The notes: generated from the sequence alone by a model not told the origin. A stretch of DNA of 64,000 bases from Maratus speciosus (GCA_963932465.1 OZ010791.1:620999800-621063799), one strand, 5' to 3'; counted from the stretch's first letter, positions 21,210 through 34,034 are shown. Translations and numbers: made by a program.

Positions 21210-24175
21210 GTGCTGTCCTCTAAAAAAAACCCACAGGAAAATGTATCCTAAAAAAAACCCACCCTAGAACTTAATCAAAAAAACCACAGAAGTCAAAATT
21301 TCTTTTTGTCCTGTTTCTATATGTCATTTACAACAATAAAAGCATTTAAAATTACTTAAGTGTTAATTTAGTTTTTTTAAAAAATAAGCAAAAAATTGCA
21401 TTTATAATTTTTCATTTGTAAATCCTTCAATTTACAATTATTAAAATATTATTATTTTTTCTTTTTTTTTTTTGCAGAATTGTGTTTTAAAACTAATTAA
21501 TAATGAAAGAAAAACTTTGCTGTTTAATATTTTGATTTCTAGAAGTGTTTTTACATGTGGGTTATTTTTAGAAAAAAGTGGGTTTTTTTCAAAGTCTTGT
21601 TTAATTGGCTGCCATTTTGTAATATATTGATAGAAAAAAAAAATACTATACATTAAAATCTTAGTCAGGACAGGCTGTGAAAATGTAGCTACTTCAAATT
21701 GTTTTGTATTTTTTATTAAATTTTATATAGTGAGAAATAGGCCTGGGCCTTAAATCGATTTAACTCTTAAATCGATTTAAAGCTTACATCGGAAATCCGA
21801 TTTAACCATTGGTCTTAAATCGATTTAAGCCAAAATCGGAAATCGCGATTTAGCTAATGTCAAATCGCGATTTAGCCAATGTCTTAAATCGCGATTTAGT
21901 CATTATCTTAAATCGCGATTTAGCCATTGTCTTAAATCGCGATTTAGCCATTGGCTTTAAATCGATTTAAAACAGAATACTGATTCAGAGCTAATATCGG
22001 AAAAACGATTTATCTACTTTGATGTATCTACCACTTGCATGCCAAGCTGGTGTTAAATCGATTTAGGAGGATCCGATTTAAGCAAACATCGCAAGCGTCA
22101 ATGCTTTCTGATTTAAGAAAAAGACGATTTAATGAAAACAAGGCAAGCTGGTGTTAAATCGATTTAGCAGGATCCAATTTAAGAAAAAGGCGATTTAAGT
22201 AAGAATTGATATTTATTTTGTAAACAAGATTCAGAGTTTACGAAATTGGAATGTGTATTTTTCAGAAATTAAGAACTTATATAGTGGAAAGTTGAAAGGA
22301 AAAAGTAATGTTTAAATCTTAAAATCCAAATTCATCGAATTTCAATTTATATGCTAATGCAATCTTTTGATGATAAATTAAGTTTTCACATATTTGAGTA
22401 ATATTGCAATATGTATTTTTTATTTTCCAATATTCTGTAATTAATTAAAATGTTTTAAAGTAGAATCCTGCATTGTTTCAAAAGATTGTTTCCTGAAATT
22501 CATTCAGCATTTATATGATTAAAAATAATAATAATAAAGTTTTATATTTAAAATCCAAACTCATCGACTTGCAGTTTATACTTTTATGCATTCTTATGAT
22601 GAAAAATTCATTTTTTACATGTTTTAGTAATATTTTAACATTTATTTTTTATTTTCTATTGTTTTGTAATTAATGAAATTATTTTAAAGGTATAGTCATG
22701 CATTGTTTTGTGTATCACTATTTGGCCGTGATCCACATGAAATATTTTTCTTTTACTATTAATATTTTTTTCCTGAAATTGATTGAGTATTTATGGTTGG
22801 AAAAAAAAGAATAAAGTTTCATATTTAAAATCCAAATTCATCGAATTTCAGTTTTTATTTTTATGCATTCTTTTAATGAAACATTCATTTTTCACATGTA
22901 TGGGTAATATTTTAATACATATTCTTTATTTTTTATTATTCTGTAATTCATTAAAATATTTTAAAATAGTCATGCATCAGATTTGACATCCGATTTCAAT
23001 GCCAGTCACATGGATTGAGTATCTTGCTGAAATTGATTCACTATTTATATCCAAATTCATCCATTTTTAGTTTATATTTTTAAGCATTATTTTCATGAAA
23101 AATTAATTTTCATATGTTTAGGTATTATGGGAATATTTTAGTTTTAATTTATTATAATTTTGTAATTAATTAAAAATACTTTAATAAAAGTTCTGTAATG
23201 TGTCAAGTAACTTTATTTTCACAGCAGAATGAGGGAGGGCTGGAGGAGGCATTCATTAGATTTTTCTGCAGATCTGCGATTTTCTGCTTTTTTGACATTT
23301 TGTTATCATTAAAAAGAGATATATTTTAAGATTATATTTTATTACTAATCTTAAAGGATGGCAACAACCATGAAAAAATCAGCAATTTCAGTGATGTGCT
23401 CCAAGGGTCACACTTTCAATCCTTCTCCATCCGCTATATAAATGTCAGCATTTATGTTAAACAAATCTTATTTTAATCTAAAAGTTAAAAAGATATAAAA
23501 TTGCACCTTATTTCTTATATCTCCCCCCCCCCCTTTTTTTTACTACTTTTCTCATCATGGTAAATGAATGGTTAAATTCATCGTTGAAGTCTTTTAATAT
23601 GCTTCTGTTTTACCCCAGTAACTTTTTAAATCTGTGTCTGTAAAAAAAAAAAAAAGTGTATGTAGGCTGTTAGCAATGAAGTGCTATTTGAGTGGGCTAG
23701 GGGAAGCCCCCTCCCCCCCCCCCCTTAAGGAATTTAGATTGTAGCATGCATAACAAGTCAGACAAAAAAGAAAAAAAAAATCATTTTCTTTTATATTACT
23801 TCTTATAGAATGAGTTTATAAAATGTATTACAATAGGTCACTAATTTTTAAAATGGAAAAAAAAAAGCTAGTGTTTTGGCACATTCAAAGCTTTTTTATA
23901 TGTAAAATATACCTCTTTTCAAAATTATTTGACAAATTAAAAGCTAAGTATACTAAATAATACAGGAGGGGGGGGGGGGGGACATATAAAGATCGTATTT
24001 TGTTACTAAAAATTAAAAAATAGGCTTCCATATTCTAAAATGTAAAATCGGTGTTAAATCGCGATTTAGCACTAAATCGCGATGTTGGATGGATGATAAA
24101 TCGATTTAAGAAATTTCTACATCGCCCAGTCCTAGTGAGAAATTAAAAAAGTGGGTTTTTTTTAGAGGACAGCAC
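21210..24175. mobile_element. Outer TIR element interrupted by a hAT insertion
   Basis: The left end GTGCTGTCCTCTAAAAAAAA is mirrored by the right end TTTTTTTTAGAGGACAGCAC (24156-24175). Without the nested hAT (21738-24134 plus one 8-bp duplication) it is about 560 bp. AAAAAAACCCAC occurs near both ends and inside (21230, 21250 and, inverted, 21570 and 24151). No coding frame is visible and the target duplication is not clear. Confidence 0.7.
21738..24134. mobile_element. hAT element with subterminal palindrome arrays
   Basis: Ends TAGGCCTGGGC and GCCCAGTCCTA are imperfect inverted repeats flanked by GTGAGAAA at 21730-21737 and again at 24135-24142, a perfect 8-bp target duplication. The left 450 bp hold five copies of the palindrome AAATCGCGATTT (21840, 21862, 21886, 21910, 21934) at 22-24 bp spacing, plus several AAATCGATTT. 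The right end repeats both palindromes near 24056 and 24107. Internal AT-rich sequence shows direct repeats (AAATCCAAATTCATCGAATTT-like blocks near 22320, 22550, 22825 and 23045) but no transposase. Confidence 0.9.
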
Positions 24176-26027
24176 AGTATTCTGAGGTATATGAAATTAA
24201 GAATCATTTTATTTATATTTCATTAACCTTGATTCATTAAATTTAGACAAACTATTCAGCAGTTAAACATACATTGTATTTATTATATTAAAGAGAAAGG
24301 TTAAATTATTAATTTAACTATTTATTTCTTTTTCTAATACAATTTGTAATATTGTTTCAAATGTTGTATGATGCAATACATATAAATAATATTTATGGGA
24401 GTTAAAACTATCTATTTCAGCAAATATAATATCAATTACAATTTTATAATGCTAGTTATCATCCCCCCCCCCCCTTTTCATAAATAGTTGCAATTTGCAA
24501 TATGTATGATCAGAGTAGGTTAGATTAGTTTAGTTCATTTGTTATTTTTTAAGTATATTCATGTATCGATTTAAAAAATAATAATTTACAATTTTAGATT
24601 TTATCAATTACAGAATACGGATTAAATCACAATAGCAAAAGTTACACATCATGCATATACACTTTATTTGAAAATCACTGAGATTAGGGAAAAATACTAC
24701 AGTTGGCACTATTGACAACCATAGTAAATCAGGAAAAAACATACTTCAGTTTAAACAAAATTGTGTTTAAGTGACTGGAGAGACATAAATTTTCAAAATA
24801 TCAACTACAGAAAACAAAATCTCAAAGTTATTGGAACTTTTGATGCAGTATATCATAAAACTTAAAATTCGTAATTCATATTATATGTTTTTCTAACCTC
24901 ACTGGAAGTGTGAGAGCTGAGGTATGAATTTTAACACTAATCAGATGATTATTATTATTTGTTAAATAAAGTATAATACAAGACAAGCAAATCGATTTAT
25001 TTAAAAAAAACATCGATTATCTATCCATTTTCTCATATCGCATAACAGTCACAAATAGTCAAAATTAATATTATAAGTAAAAATAAAAACATCAATATTT
25101 TGTTTTGTCTTCTTAAAAAAATAACAAAAAAGTTAAAAATCATACATTTAAAAGGAAAATGTCACTCCTTTTTTTCTAGATCTTAAAAAACCTATAGTTT
25201 AAACCAGGTATAAATTTTGTTGAGATTTCATAAGCAACATAAATTACCGTAGGAAATGCAAACGAAAAATCGTACCAAGTTAGATGAACGACAAGATGCC
25301 GATTTAATAAATTTAATAAGAAAAAAATCTCATAAATAAAATTGCATCAATAATGTAAACATGCAAATTGTGACCTCTTATTCAATGACTTCCAGAAAGT
25401 AAATCTTAAAATAAACTAAAACAAGAAGCTTATAGATAACGATAAGGAGCAAATAATTAATTTAATGTAAATTACAATATTATAAAGCATAAATGAAAAT
25501 TTTAATTAAAGATATATATAATAGATTATAGGATCACAAACTTTGATTTACGCTAAATTCTGTAAGAAAATCAATAATTAATAATATCACTTATAGCAAT
25601 AATAGTACACCCAAAAAGCACAAAATAAGCTTCTATAGGCATTTTTTAAATAAAAAATTAAATCTTTATTTAACACAAACAAAAACTAGAATGAACTGTC
25701 AAGTCTGCATAAAAGCTTTGACGTGATGCCATTAAATAAGCTCAAAATAAAAAAAAATAATCATGTTTTTTTTTGGATTTATGTTTTCAACAGTTTCACA
25801 GAATAATAAATTGTAAATTCAATAAAAGATAAATAAAACTATTTGAGAAATTAGGTATTGAAATTAAGTTTAAAATAACTTTAATAATTTATTGGTAGAC
25901 TTCTGTACGGGAAAAATGAACGATTCACGAGAGACTCACGAGTCACGAATCGCGAATAATTCATTCAAAACAAGACAACATAAACAAAAGCAAAACACAG
26001 GCGGCTAGACAAAGCCCTGTCGTACTA
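24176..26027. other. AT-rich region upstream of RWDD3
   Basis: No transposon ends or coding frames were recognised. A short CpG-richer stretch at 25910-26020 just before the RWDD3 start codon (TCACGAGAGACTCACGAG) is a candidate 5' leader and promoter-proximal region; no TATA box position is convincing. Confidence 0.4.
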
Positions 26028-26103
26028 ATGGAAATTTTTGAAGACGAACTTGAATGCTTACAGAGTAGTTTTAATTCTTCAGAATTTCAATTTATCATTT
26101 CAA
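26028..26103 (+). CDS. RWDD3: RWDD3 homologue, coding exon 1
   Basis: The exon encodes residues 1-25, starting MEIFEDELECLQSSF, the first helix of the RWD fold, in which acidic residues and the ExxxLxxxF pattern are typical. The donor is A|GTAAAG at 26104, leaving phase 1. Reading on without splicing reaches a stop about 100 bp later and loses similarity. An in-frame TGA at 25917-25919 lies upstream with no other ATG between. The first base of residue 26 joins exon 2 to give Asn. Confidence 0.85.
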
Positions 26104-26374
26104 GTAAAGGGAATTTGGTATTTTTAAAAATATTTCTCCAGGAACAATTGTATCTAGTCGCTTTAATTTTTGTTGAATTCAGTGGATATTTTGATGTGTC
26201 TTAACCAAAGAGTGATCTTTGTTGTTTGCTTTTTAAATTCTAAGCGAGTATGTGGGTGGATTTAATTAAAAATAAAATAATGATTTGAATTTTAAATACA
26301 AATGCTATCTATAAAATCTTATGTAGTTACTCGATTAATTTACTTTTTAAAAACATTTAATATATATATATATA

Positions 26375-26895
26375 GTGTTCATATTTGGCAACTGACAAAT
26401 GATGAACACAAGTTTTTGTTTATGAAAGTATATGACAAAATTAAGAATCCTCGGCTACTCTTGGGTCAAATTAATAGATCAATTAACCCCCAGATTGCAT
26501 CAAACCAACCAATTTATTATCCAGTGTTGTTACCCTGCCAATCCATAGGGATCTTCCCAATCCATACAAGGGGGGAGTGCAATTGTGCACTAGTATTGCC
26601 TCTAAGTTGGGTCGCAGCATCAGTTGTAGCTTGTCTATTGTGTCTGAAGGATCTGAGCATTGACAGGGATGGATTCAGGGACCCGAGAACAGCAGATGAG
26701 TTCTATAGTGCCGAGCAAAAGGCTAGCTCAGTTGCTCCTTGCTAGCAACACGTTTTAGTGTTCATGCGACATGGTGTAGCCGCATGTCCAAGAATAGCAT
26801 GGTGCACTATTGTCAAAGCAGGAAAAAGGGATGAGGGATCGTGGGACCAGTCCCAGGAAAAATTTCATGGGGGCAACATTTGCAACTGGATAAGT
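26375..26895. other. GC-richer segment of unknown origin in RWDD3 intron 1
   Basis: In a roughly 30% GC neighbourhood this segment is visibly GC-rich and open in one plus frame (26302-26745). Its translation shows no domain I recognise. It is more likely a fragment of a mobile element or other imported sequence than an exon, because the RWDD3 phases already join across it. Confidence 0.4.
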
Positions 26896-26901
26896 AAAAA
26901 A

Positions 26902-27103
26902 GGCACAGATGTCATATACGCGATTTTGGTGCAATTTTTTTCCGACGCCAATTTGGCGAAAACATCAACAGCATAAACAGCATCTGGGTTACCATATCAA
27001 GCAAAATCATGACACTGTGGCGTCAGTTAAGTACCCGTTGCGTATATGACATTGGCGTCAGAAAAAAATCGCGCCAATATGGGGCGTATATGACATCTGT
27101 GCC
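26902..27103. mobile_element. 202-bp MITE with GGCACAGATGTCATATACGC ends
   Basis: The terminal inverted repeat GGCACAGATGTCATATACGC is exact at both ends. Flanks GTAAAAAA (26894-26901) and ATAAAAAA (27104-27111) are a near-perfect 8-bp duplication. Internal sequence CGCCAAT and TTGGCG is also inverted. A related copy begins near 47568 inside the 47422-48652 element. It has no coding capacity. Confidence 0.85.
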
Positions 27104-27548
27104 ATAAAAAAGGCATATTATGCTATTTTTTTTATTTTTTGGACACTTTTATGTTAGACGAGTGCAAGTAATTAATTGCCAAATCCAAAATATTGTCATC
27201 AATTGCATTGCATTCATTTCATTTAAAATGATAAACCTTTCATTCATTTCACTGAATATACATAACTTTCATTTAAAATATACATATTACATGTATTTAA
27301 AATACATGCCTTTCACTCATTTAATTAAAAATACAAATAAATTAAATAATAATAATGAATTATATCATAAACCTAAAACATTTTCTTTCAATTTTTAAAG
27401 CATTGATTCTAATTTACACGCACAAAAGTTGCTTCTGACAAGAAAAAAATATACTATTGGCAAGATTTGCACCTGGTTAACATAAAAGTACCAACTTTTG
27501 TTCTCTGTTTCCTCATTATGTAACAATCTCTCTTTTTACTTATTTCAG

Positions 27549-27836
27549 ATAAAACCCCTGTTTTGAAATTTATACTTCAAAATAATGTATCAGTTACATT
27601 TGAAATACTACCACAATACCCTGAAAAGCCTCCTGTTATATCAGTTTCTACAGAACTTATAAATGCTGAAAGATTTGTTTTTGAAAATGAGCTAAGGAAT
27701 TTAGCCGATAAAAGTGTTGGTTATCCAATGATAATGGACTTAGTCATAAAACTTCAGCAATTGACAGAGGATTATTATAAAAAGAAGCAGTCGGAAAGTC
27801 AAATGAAAAATTCAAATGCTGAGACCCAAATCGGAG
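27549..27836 (+). CDS. RWDD3: RWDD3 homologue, coding exon 2 (main RWD domain)
   Basis: The acceptor is TTATTTCAG before 27549 and the donor is G|GTAATA at 27837. The exon encodes residues 26-121: beta strands KFILQNNVSVTFEILPQ, the RWD hallmark YPEKPPVISV at 49-58, and an amphipathic helix through LVIKLQQLTEDYY. It ends in a Lys/Ser/Asn-rich linker before the C-terminal domain. Entry and exit phases (1 and 1) match exons 1 and 3. Confidence 0.93.
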
Positions 27837-28172
27837 GTAATAACGATATGTATATTCTGAATACAATATTCACATTTATTTATGTTTAAATTCAATACAT
27901 CACAACACTTATTGAAATTCGTTGTTTCAATCATTCACTTTATTTTCTGATATGTGTCATTTTGTTACTATTTATGTTTTTTCATTATTTTCTTTTTTCA
28001 TCTAATGTAATTTTTTAATTGTAAAATGTTTATTTATTAATTAATTAAATGTTAAACTGAATTTTTATAATATTAAACAATATAATGAATGTTGTATGGC
28101 CTTTACCTAATAAATCACTGCATCACTTTTAGAAAGGGTTTTCTGTACTAACGTTTAAATTTTTTTTTACTA

Positions 28173-29230
28173 CAGTAGACTCTCTCAATTCCATACAGCT
28201 TGAGACCAGAGGTTGTGCAGATTGTAGAATTTCGTGGATTTTTGATCCTTGCTTTGTTTACATTTTTAAAACAGTAATTTGAATGTAATAATGCAATCAA
28301 AATTATAATTTGCTTGTAATATAATAAAGTAATTAAGTAAAGTGATCAACTAAAATGATAAAAGTAAAATAATTTTTTAAATGATTAAATTACAGAGTTT
28401 CCCCCAGGTTTAAAAAAAGGCAGGGTGCTGTTTGTGGGAATAGGGCACTTTTAGATTCCAAAGGGCATGTTTTGGATTCTTAAGGGCATTTCTTGAAATT
28501 TTTAAAGGTATTTTTTTGATTTTTAAAACTACTTTTTAATATTTAATAGACAGAAAACTATTTTAAAGACAGCAATGAGTCAATTTTTACTATGCAAGTA
28601 AATATTTTAATAAACAAAGGAGTAAAGGCACTTTTTTCAGATGGGGGCAACAAGGGAGCTAATTTTTTTAATGAGGGGCAAGAAGGGTGCTATTTTGTAA
28701 ATCTAAAGGCAGGCAGGGTGCAGCACCCTCCTGAAACTGTCTGGGGGAAACTCTGAAATTATTTAAAGTAAAGGTCAAGTAAATAATTAATAATGTATAA
28801 TTAAATATGCATAATAAAGATGAGACACATTTTCTTTGAATTATTCAATGAAACTTTCCACATAAATGTACATTATTAATTCATGTCAAAATCATAAAGT
28901 AAGGAAATTTTATTTCAGGTTTAGCCAGTTTTAATCAAAAAAGCTTGATTAATACATAAATATTTGGTAAAAAGACTGTGATTACCAGAGATATCAGCAA
29001 TATCTTGAATTTTTTCTGAAATAAATTTATACTTCCTTCATGAAAAAACATGAATTCAGTCATATTAATGTGAATTGCATTTGAAATATATGCAGAATGA
29101 TATAAAAATTTAAAAAAGTGCAATTTTGACCCTATATCTGAACTGAAAGTTTCATTGTTTACATCTGTGATGATGTGCAGATTTTAGGCATTTGCAAATT
29201 TTAGGGTTGCAGATTTGAGGGAGTCTACTG
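28173..29230. mobile_element. Tigger-type TIR element in RWDD3 intron 2
   Basis: Ends CAGTAGACTCTCTCAATTC and GAGGGAGTCTACTG are inverted and flanked by TA (28171-28172, 29231-29232). Subterminal GTGCAGATT-type motifs recur in inverted orientation near both ends (28217 and 29172). A second element (28393-28755) is nested inside. No transposase frame remains. Confidence 0.8.
28393..28755. mobile_element. Nested TIR element with CAGAGTTTCCCCCAG ends
   Basis: CAGAGTTTCCCCCAG at the left is mirrored by CTGGGGGAAACTCTG at the right. AAATTA flanks it on both sides (28387-28392, 28756-28761). GGCAGGGTGC-type motifs are inverted near the ends. The CAGAG terminus suggests hAT-like, but only six flanking bases agree. 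Confidence 0.7.
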
Positions 29231-29299
29231 TATGTATCTTTTAGTTTATCTAGAATAAGACTCAGAAATGTTTGCATGACAAAAACTAAACTTAACAAG

Positions 29300-29741
29300 G
29301 GCAGATAGAGAAAGTTTCTGGCTACAACCTGCAGTTTTTCACATTTTTATATCCAAAATAGTTTTTAAGAAAATAGAAAAAATAAAATGAAAACAGGAAG
29401 ATTAATCAATCAACCAATCTTTCAGTACTCAAAAACCCAAGGACTAATTGACTAATATTACATATTACTGTGATTGAAAAGTCATCAAGATAAGGTAATT
29501 AAGATTTATAAGGTAGATTTTATAAATGATAATTCTGGCTACAATCTACAGTTTGCAACATTCATATACCTAAAATAATTTTTTGAGAAAATGGGAGGAG
29601 AACCTGGAGAATCAACCAATATTTCAATACTCAAAAACTCAAGAACTAATTGATAAATGTTTAGGAATATTATGGCAATTGAAAGATCTTACTTAAGATT
29701 TATAAACAACCCTCCCGGCGTTGCCTGCCCCCATGATAATA
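29300..29741. repeat. Tandem duplication of about 225 bp
   Basis: TCTGGCTACAACCTGCAGTT near 29320 recurs as TCTGGCTACAATCTACAGTT near 29543. The copies share ATATCCAAAATA/ATACCTAAAATA, AATCAACCAAT and CAGTACTCAAAAAC/CAATACTCAAAAAC in the same order. The copies are diverged and non-coding. Confidence 0.7.
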
Positions 29742-31039
29742 GGGCAGAGTTGGGAGGAGTGGGACAGATTTCACAATTTATTTTTTAATTCACTACTTAT
29801 GTTTTACCAAGAGTACAGCTTATAAAAATCTAATAGTATGTTACTTAAGCTATGTTTAAAAAATACAAACGCTGTGAAATACAAACAACTGGCTTTTATT
29901 TGCACGTTTTAAAATGTTAACATTTTTGTCCCACACCTCCCTCATATGAGGGAGGTATGGGACGCACATGAGGGAGGAATAGGATACTGTTTGATAAAAA
30001 TTAAATTAACACATATTGTATTTTGATAAGTCAACACTGAAAGCAAAGTAGGACTGGGCTCGGCTGGTACCACAAATTATTTGTGGTTGAGGCAATTTCA
30101 TTATGATATCTCTTTTCTCTACTTCACTGAAGTCATTTTCATGTGGGAAGTAAAATTTTTCTTTTTCATCATTTTTGAATATGATAAACTCCTTATCACT
30201 GTCTATATCCTCAACTCTGCCAATATAATAAACAGCTGTCTTCTTCGTCAAAATTTTAACAATTACAAAGTCATTGATCCTAATTTTGGATCATCAGTTA
30301 ACCAATCAAATTCTTCAGCAATTTCATTATCATTGTGAGTAATCAAATCAAAAGTCTTCATCTGCAGAATCATGCAACAAAAATTTCCCATCAATGGAAT
30401 CATCAGATAATTCATTCGCTTTTTTCTGTTTCTTCCTTTTCACCTTAAGAGTTTTCTTTTTACACAATCTCTTCTGCTTTCTATCAGCGGCTATTTTTTC
30501 AATTTCTTCTTTTTCTGGTGTGTCAGTGATGATTTTTTATCTTTCCTTTTTTCTGTCTTTCTTTATAGTTTTTGTGGAAATGCTTTGCGATAAGGGTGCA
30601 TATCGGAAGGACTCAAAGGTGTTTGAGAACATGTCCCATTCCTCCCTCACTGATGCTGTCCCATTCCTCCCTCTGCTGAATATTTTTTAAAAAGGCTTAT
30701 CATATATATCATGCTACATTTATGCTTTATTTGGCTGCTAGTTTACAAACACTATATCTTTAAGTTTATTATACAATTATAATATTTTTATTTTAAATAT
30801 AATATAATTGAAACAAATCATTGAAAGAATAAGAATTTGTACTTACTTCTGAGGTATGAAAATAAAATTTTCCCTTTTAAATACAAACAATAATACAGCT
30901 GATGTAACAATTAGAATCAAACATGAGGCTATAGATGATTTATCTAGTGAACAAACTAGAACTTAATTCTAACAGTTATTTTGGACATAAATGCTGCTGT
31001 CCCACACCTCCCACTGTCCCATTCCTCCCAACTCTCCCC
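29742..31039 (-). mobile_element. Pogo/Tigger-like element with GGGG-GAGTTGGGAGG ends
   Basis: The left end GGGCAGAGTTGGGAGGAGTG and the inverse of the right end GGGGAGAGTTGGGAGGAATG are flanked by TA (29740-29741, 31040-31041). TCCCA..CCTCCC-type motifs recur inside (29931-29960, 30632-30672, 30998-31030). A minus-strand C-terminal transposase remnant is at 30006-30350. Confidence 0.8.
30006..30350 (-). pseudogene. Pogo/Tigger-type transposase C-terminal domain
   Basis: The minus strand reads IAEEFDWLTDDPKI, then a shift into KKTAVYYIGRVEDID, FYFPHENDFSEVEKRDIIMKL and the tail GTSRAQSYFAFSVDLSKYN before TAA/TAG. This beta-rich tail (VxFxxKKxxxYYVGxI ... FxFPxxxDxxxVxxxDIxxKL) follows the DDE domain in many arthropod pogo-family transposases. 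Upstream frames on the same strand are Lys-rich and broken. The catalytic core is not present within the element. Confidence 0.65.
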
Positions 31040-31041
31040 TA

Positions 31042-33998
31042 CTCTTAATGAACCTGAAATTTGTATGACTTTATGTCTTTAACTCGATTTTGTCAGAAAT
31101 ACATGCTCCCCTGGCTGTATGAAAAATTGGCTCTAAAAAAACTGTTATTTAGTGGTAAAAAAGCTTGAAATAATTACAATGTTTTCATGCTAAAATATTG
31201 ATATTTAACTTTAAGAATCCCTGTTTTATTTGTGTTTATTTATTTATTTTTTTCACATCGAAATCCTGAGTTTGTATAAAATTAAGCATGGGCAGATTCC
31301 CAGAACAGCCGAGATACCCCATTTGGCAACTTTTCCGACAAGTGCCAAATACCCCACATATACCAATCTAAAATGCAGCAACCTGAAAATTAACGTGATT
31401 GGTCCACTTTCCTGAATGCTCCCAGACTGTTTTTTGCTATGTCATCACCCTGGAATCATGGGAAATACAACATTTGTAAATAACGACGTATTAGAAAACA
31501 CAGAAAAGCTGATTTTTATGAGATTCAAAATAAAACATACGATTTAAACATAATTTGTAGAAAAAATGTGAAATTTTTAAAGTACCTTTTCAAATCAGAG
31601 TAACGATTTAATGATTAAAATTTTCATTTCTCAACAACTTTCAGAAAAAATCATGGCATCATTTAATATTTTAAATTACGTGCCTATATCAGAGTAAACA
31701 TTGAACAAATCATTTCTAATTTATGGAACTTTGAACGCTTCGCGTTCATAAAAAAAAATATATATCACTGAATACAGCAGTTCAGCAGTTCTCGCTCTGT
31801 AGCAATCTCAAAATGTACAAAACTCATTAAAGTGGTAATCAGTAATCGTGTATGAACACTTACGCGTTCATTAACCTAAAAAAAAAACATCACTGGATTC
31901 AGCAGTCTCAAAATACAGTAGTTCTCGCTCTGTAACAATCTCAAAATGTACAAAACTCGTTTAAGAGGCAATCGTGTATGAACACTTACGCATTCATTAA
32001 CCGAAAAAAAAATCACAGGATTCAGCATTTCTCGCTGTGTAGCAATCTCAAAATGTACAAAACTCGTAAGGGCAACATACATGAAAAATATACAATAAAT
32101 GGCTAATATAAAATGCTACAACAAAAAGTGCATAAAATTATTAACATACCTTAACAGACATCTCCTTTCTTGAAAACCAACTCTAAAAAATCTTGAATTG
32201 TCATAATTTCATAAATTTCCAGTCAAGCTTCATTTAACTTTCCAGCAAAAAAAATGAACAAATACTCACAATTTCAAATTAAATTATGCAGGTGCTTTAA
32301 CTTTAAAATTTTACAACTAAAAACAGCAAAAAAATAACAATAACAAACTTTTAACATGCCGACATTCTATTTTTACAAATGCGGAGTTGAGTTGTCAAAA
32401 CACTGCTGAGCTAACTGTGAATAAAAGTTTTCAGGTAGGCTTAACCATCCAATACACAACAAATCAACCAATACCAATTCAAGATCAGACCACTGTAGGT
32501 GTGGAAAGAATTTACGAAACGAACTGGTAACAAGACAAATCAATTTATCGCCTCGTCAAATTGAACGATGCCAAGTGTCTCGACTGTTTTGGGATTCAGC
32601 CTAAGCATGTTTTTTAATCAAAATATGCATAAAGTTAATCTTGCAACAAAATGCATGAAAACAACAGAAAGTGACTTCAGGGAATGAATTTCTTTCAAAG
32701 GGTTAATTTTCGTATTTTTTTAAATGGTTTGCAGTCTTGCAAAGAGAATTGAAAGTAGGATATGATGTTTTGTATCTTATTTTTTGCATATTATGCTTTT
32801 CGGTGCCAATGAGTAATTTAAAAATATGCCAGAAAAAGAGAGGAAGAGGCAGGGGTAATCCGGTATTTTAAATGTTTTTTAAAAAATAGTCGTTATCGTT
32901 CAAACTCTTTGAAATTTTTAGGAGTTAAAAACATAATTTTTTCGTAGCCTGTGTGAAACAATCCAGAAAAAATATTGATATTTAGTTGTAAAATGGCTCG
33001 TAAAAAGACTTTTTTTTTCTTTTTGTTCTATTTCAGTAGTTAAAAATCATAGTCCTTGTTGTCTGAACTGTTTGAAAAATATAACTGTATCCAAGCCTTT
33101 TCTTTAAAATTTCATGAAAAAAATGTGCATATTTAGTAGTAAAAAAACTTGAGCCGAAGTCGACCAAAACCGCACCAAGAACCCTGGTTTTTTAGTGTTT
33201 TCGTCAAAATTTTCACAAATTTTATTTTTTAAAAAATACTTCTATTCATCTGAAAGTTTTGAAATTATTTCTGGTAATGTAAATCTGGTCTACAAAGATG
33301 CTCTGAAAAGATTAAGTTGAAATACGAACTTTTAGGCACTTTTGCCATAGAAAAAATATAGTCTCCATAAGGCACAAAGTGACCTGCAGTCACGTATATT
33401 TTTTAAAGGATTAAAATTCGTATTTTTAAAAAACCAATTGCATCGTTGAAGAGAAAGTGGTCTGAACTTTACATACATATTTTTTGTTAATCGGTACCTC
33501 AGAAATTGCATCCTAGAGAAGCGGTGCCGTATAGGAGAAAAAAAAACCCCTGCAAAAACGAACCATTTTGAAAATTTTTTGCATTGTTCTTTTGGTATCT
33601 CTCCCCCCCCCCCCCCTTTCATGTTCAGAAATATCCACTAATATATTTTTATTCCCTTTGCCACTGTATCTTGGCTAATGTTTTAAGTTATTTATATATT
33701 AACATTGCATTATATTGCATAAACAATTTCTTCTCATGTTTTAGTGAGACATAAGGTACTTTAATCTCAAAAACAAGCCCTCTCATCTAAAAAATGATAC
33801 ATGATACAGTAATTTTATTGTCATATTTTTATTTAGCGGCATGAAATCCATAAGAATCAAACGTTATTTTCACAAGTTTTAGAATCGATGAAACTGAGTT
33901 TTTAGGAAGAAACCAGATTTTTTGGGAATAAAATGGTAATAAACCTATTGTTTTTTTTTTTTTTTTTTCAATTCAATCATGATTGTTGACTATTCTCT

Positions 33999-34034
<36 letters not shown>

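Noticed and set aside
21838..21950. Regularly spaced short repeats resembling a CRISPR array
   Set aside because: Units are 12-bp palindromes with near-identical spacers inside a hAT element in a eukaryotic genome; no variable spacers.
26028..26204. Single-exon reading of the RWDD3 first exon continuing past the donor
   Set aside because: The continuation has no RWD similarity, whereas splicing at 26103 joins exon 2 in phase.
26302..26745. 147-residue open frame in RWDD3 intron 1
   Set aside because: It uses an AT-rich start and a GC-richer block of repeat-like character, has no domain and is not needed by the gene model.
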